From Dirofilaria immitis (Eukaryota > Nematoda > Chromadorea > Rhabditida > Onchocercidae): 64,000 nucleotides of DNA. How positions within the stretch are numbered: position 1 is the first letter of the stretch; every line of letters begins with the position of its first letter. Both the position numbers and the translations under genes were made by a program. This document shows positions 63,527 to 64,000 of the stretch, piece by piece. Below the pieces are notes generated by a model. The model was not told where the DNA came from. It made no database searches and was given only the letters and a program-made list of their open reading frames with translations. Where the stretch lies: contig JAKNDB010000068.1 in the NCBI GenBank assembly GCA_024305405.1, positions 5,881,501 to 5,945,500 of the forward strand, given 5' to 3'.

Positions 63527-64000
63527 TTATCACTGCCAACATCAAACAAGAAAATTATGCATTAATTAAATGAAACAGTTGACAGACTTGCATTATAATT
63601 CTTGTTCAAGAGATTGCTATAGCATGATATCATGGCATCAATTATAGTCTAGTTATCAATGTATTTCACATTTATTTCTCCCTATCATAAAAGGATAGGT
63701 TTTATCAATACAATATTTTTTGCTTTTGTCTTTTCATAGCTAGTTATTGTTTTCAATTTGACATGCATGTAAAAGACACCTGTACTATTAACAAATTTCC
63801 ATATTATTTATTGTTATAATATACCAATTTATTCTGATAATGCTTGTTGATATTAATAGCATTACCATATATCAACTTCGCTGCTAGTAATCTTTTCCGT
63901 AATTTATTTTGAGCATCAGTTTTTGGATATTTTTGTTTATTCCAGTTATTGTTTCCAACTGCTAATTTTCTCTTCTAATAGAAACTGAGTTGAAATTTCT
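63527..64000. other. Downstream spacer
   Basis: The 3' flank of the F-box gene. AT-rich, with no exon or repeat recognised. Confidence 0.4.

Overview
The window is eukaryotic nuclear DNA from a nematode. It is very AT-rich. Its genes are broken into many short exons with GT..AG introns of about 60 to 1,000 bases, and acceptors are mostly TTTTCAG or TTTTTAG. The conserved genes (M-Ras, APC5, Flightless-I, NXF1/TAP, Mlx) are animal genes. Gene density, intron size and base composition fit a filarial or other spirurid nematode best, but the species is inference. I saw no CRISPR array, rRNA, tRNA or prokaryote-style operon.

Layout. (1) 149-6378, minus: an ankyrin-repeat protein of unknown role. 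(2) 6379-17538: mostly gene-poor DNA. It holds a short orphan ORF, a decayed element with inverted ends (9191-10755), a lone GC-rich exon candidate (11051-11166), a small multi-pass membrane protein (12607-14197, minus), microsatellites and two strong palindromes. (3) 17539-20350, plus: an M-Ras-type GTPase ending in the CAAX box CRIM. (4) 22136-28328, plus: anaphase-promoting complex subunit 5, in about 18 exons. (5) 29164-40330, minus: Flightless-I, with leucine-rich repeats followed by gelsolin repeats in 29 exons, tail-to-tail with APC5. (6) 40331-47376: a 7 kb divergent gap with two degenerate tandem repeats and a perfect CRE. (7) 47377-53042, plus: the mRNA export receptor NXF1. (8) 55133-56691, plus: an Mlx-type bHLH-zip factor. 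(9) 59137-63526, plus: an F-box protein with a very hydrophobic C-terminus.

The genes are housekeeping or regulatory and do not form one pathway: cell-cycle ubiquitination, actin remodelling, mRNA export, Ras signalling, Mondo/Mlx transcription and SCF-type ubiquitination. From memory, the C. elegans counterparts fli-1, mxl-2 and ras-2 all lie on chromosome III, which would fit one conserved chromosome block.

The strongest unexpected signal concerns the sequence itself. In the conserved exons I found well over a dozen reading-frame breaks. Nearly all are mended by adding one base, usually to an A/T run of 4 to 8. I saw no convincing insertion and no clear nonsense substitution. That pattern points to deletion-type consensus errors in the assembly, not to dead genes, and it must be corrected before protein prediction. 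I did not find a clearly novel biological system here. The best candidates for a second look are the F-box protein with a possible tail anchor, the decayed element with inverted ends, and the exon-derived tandem duplication in the ras intron.
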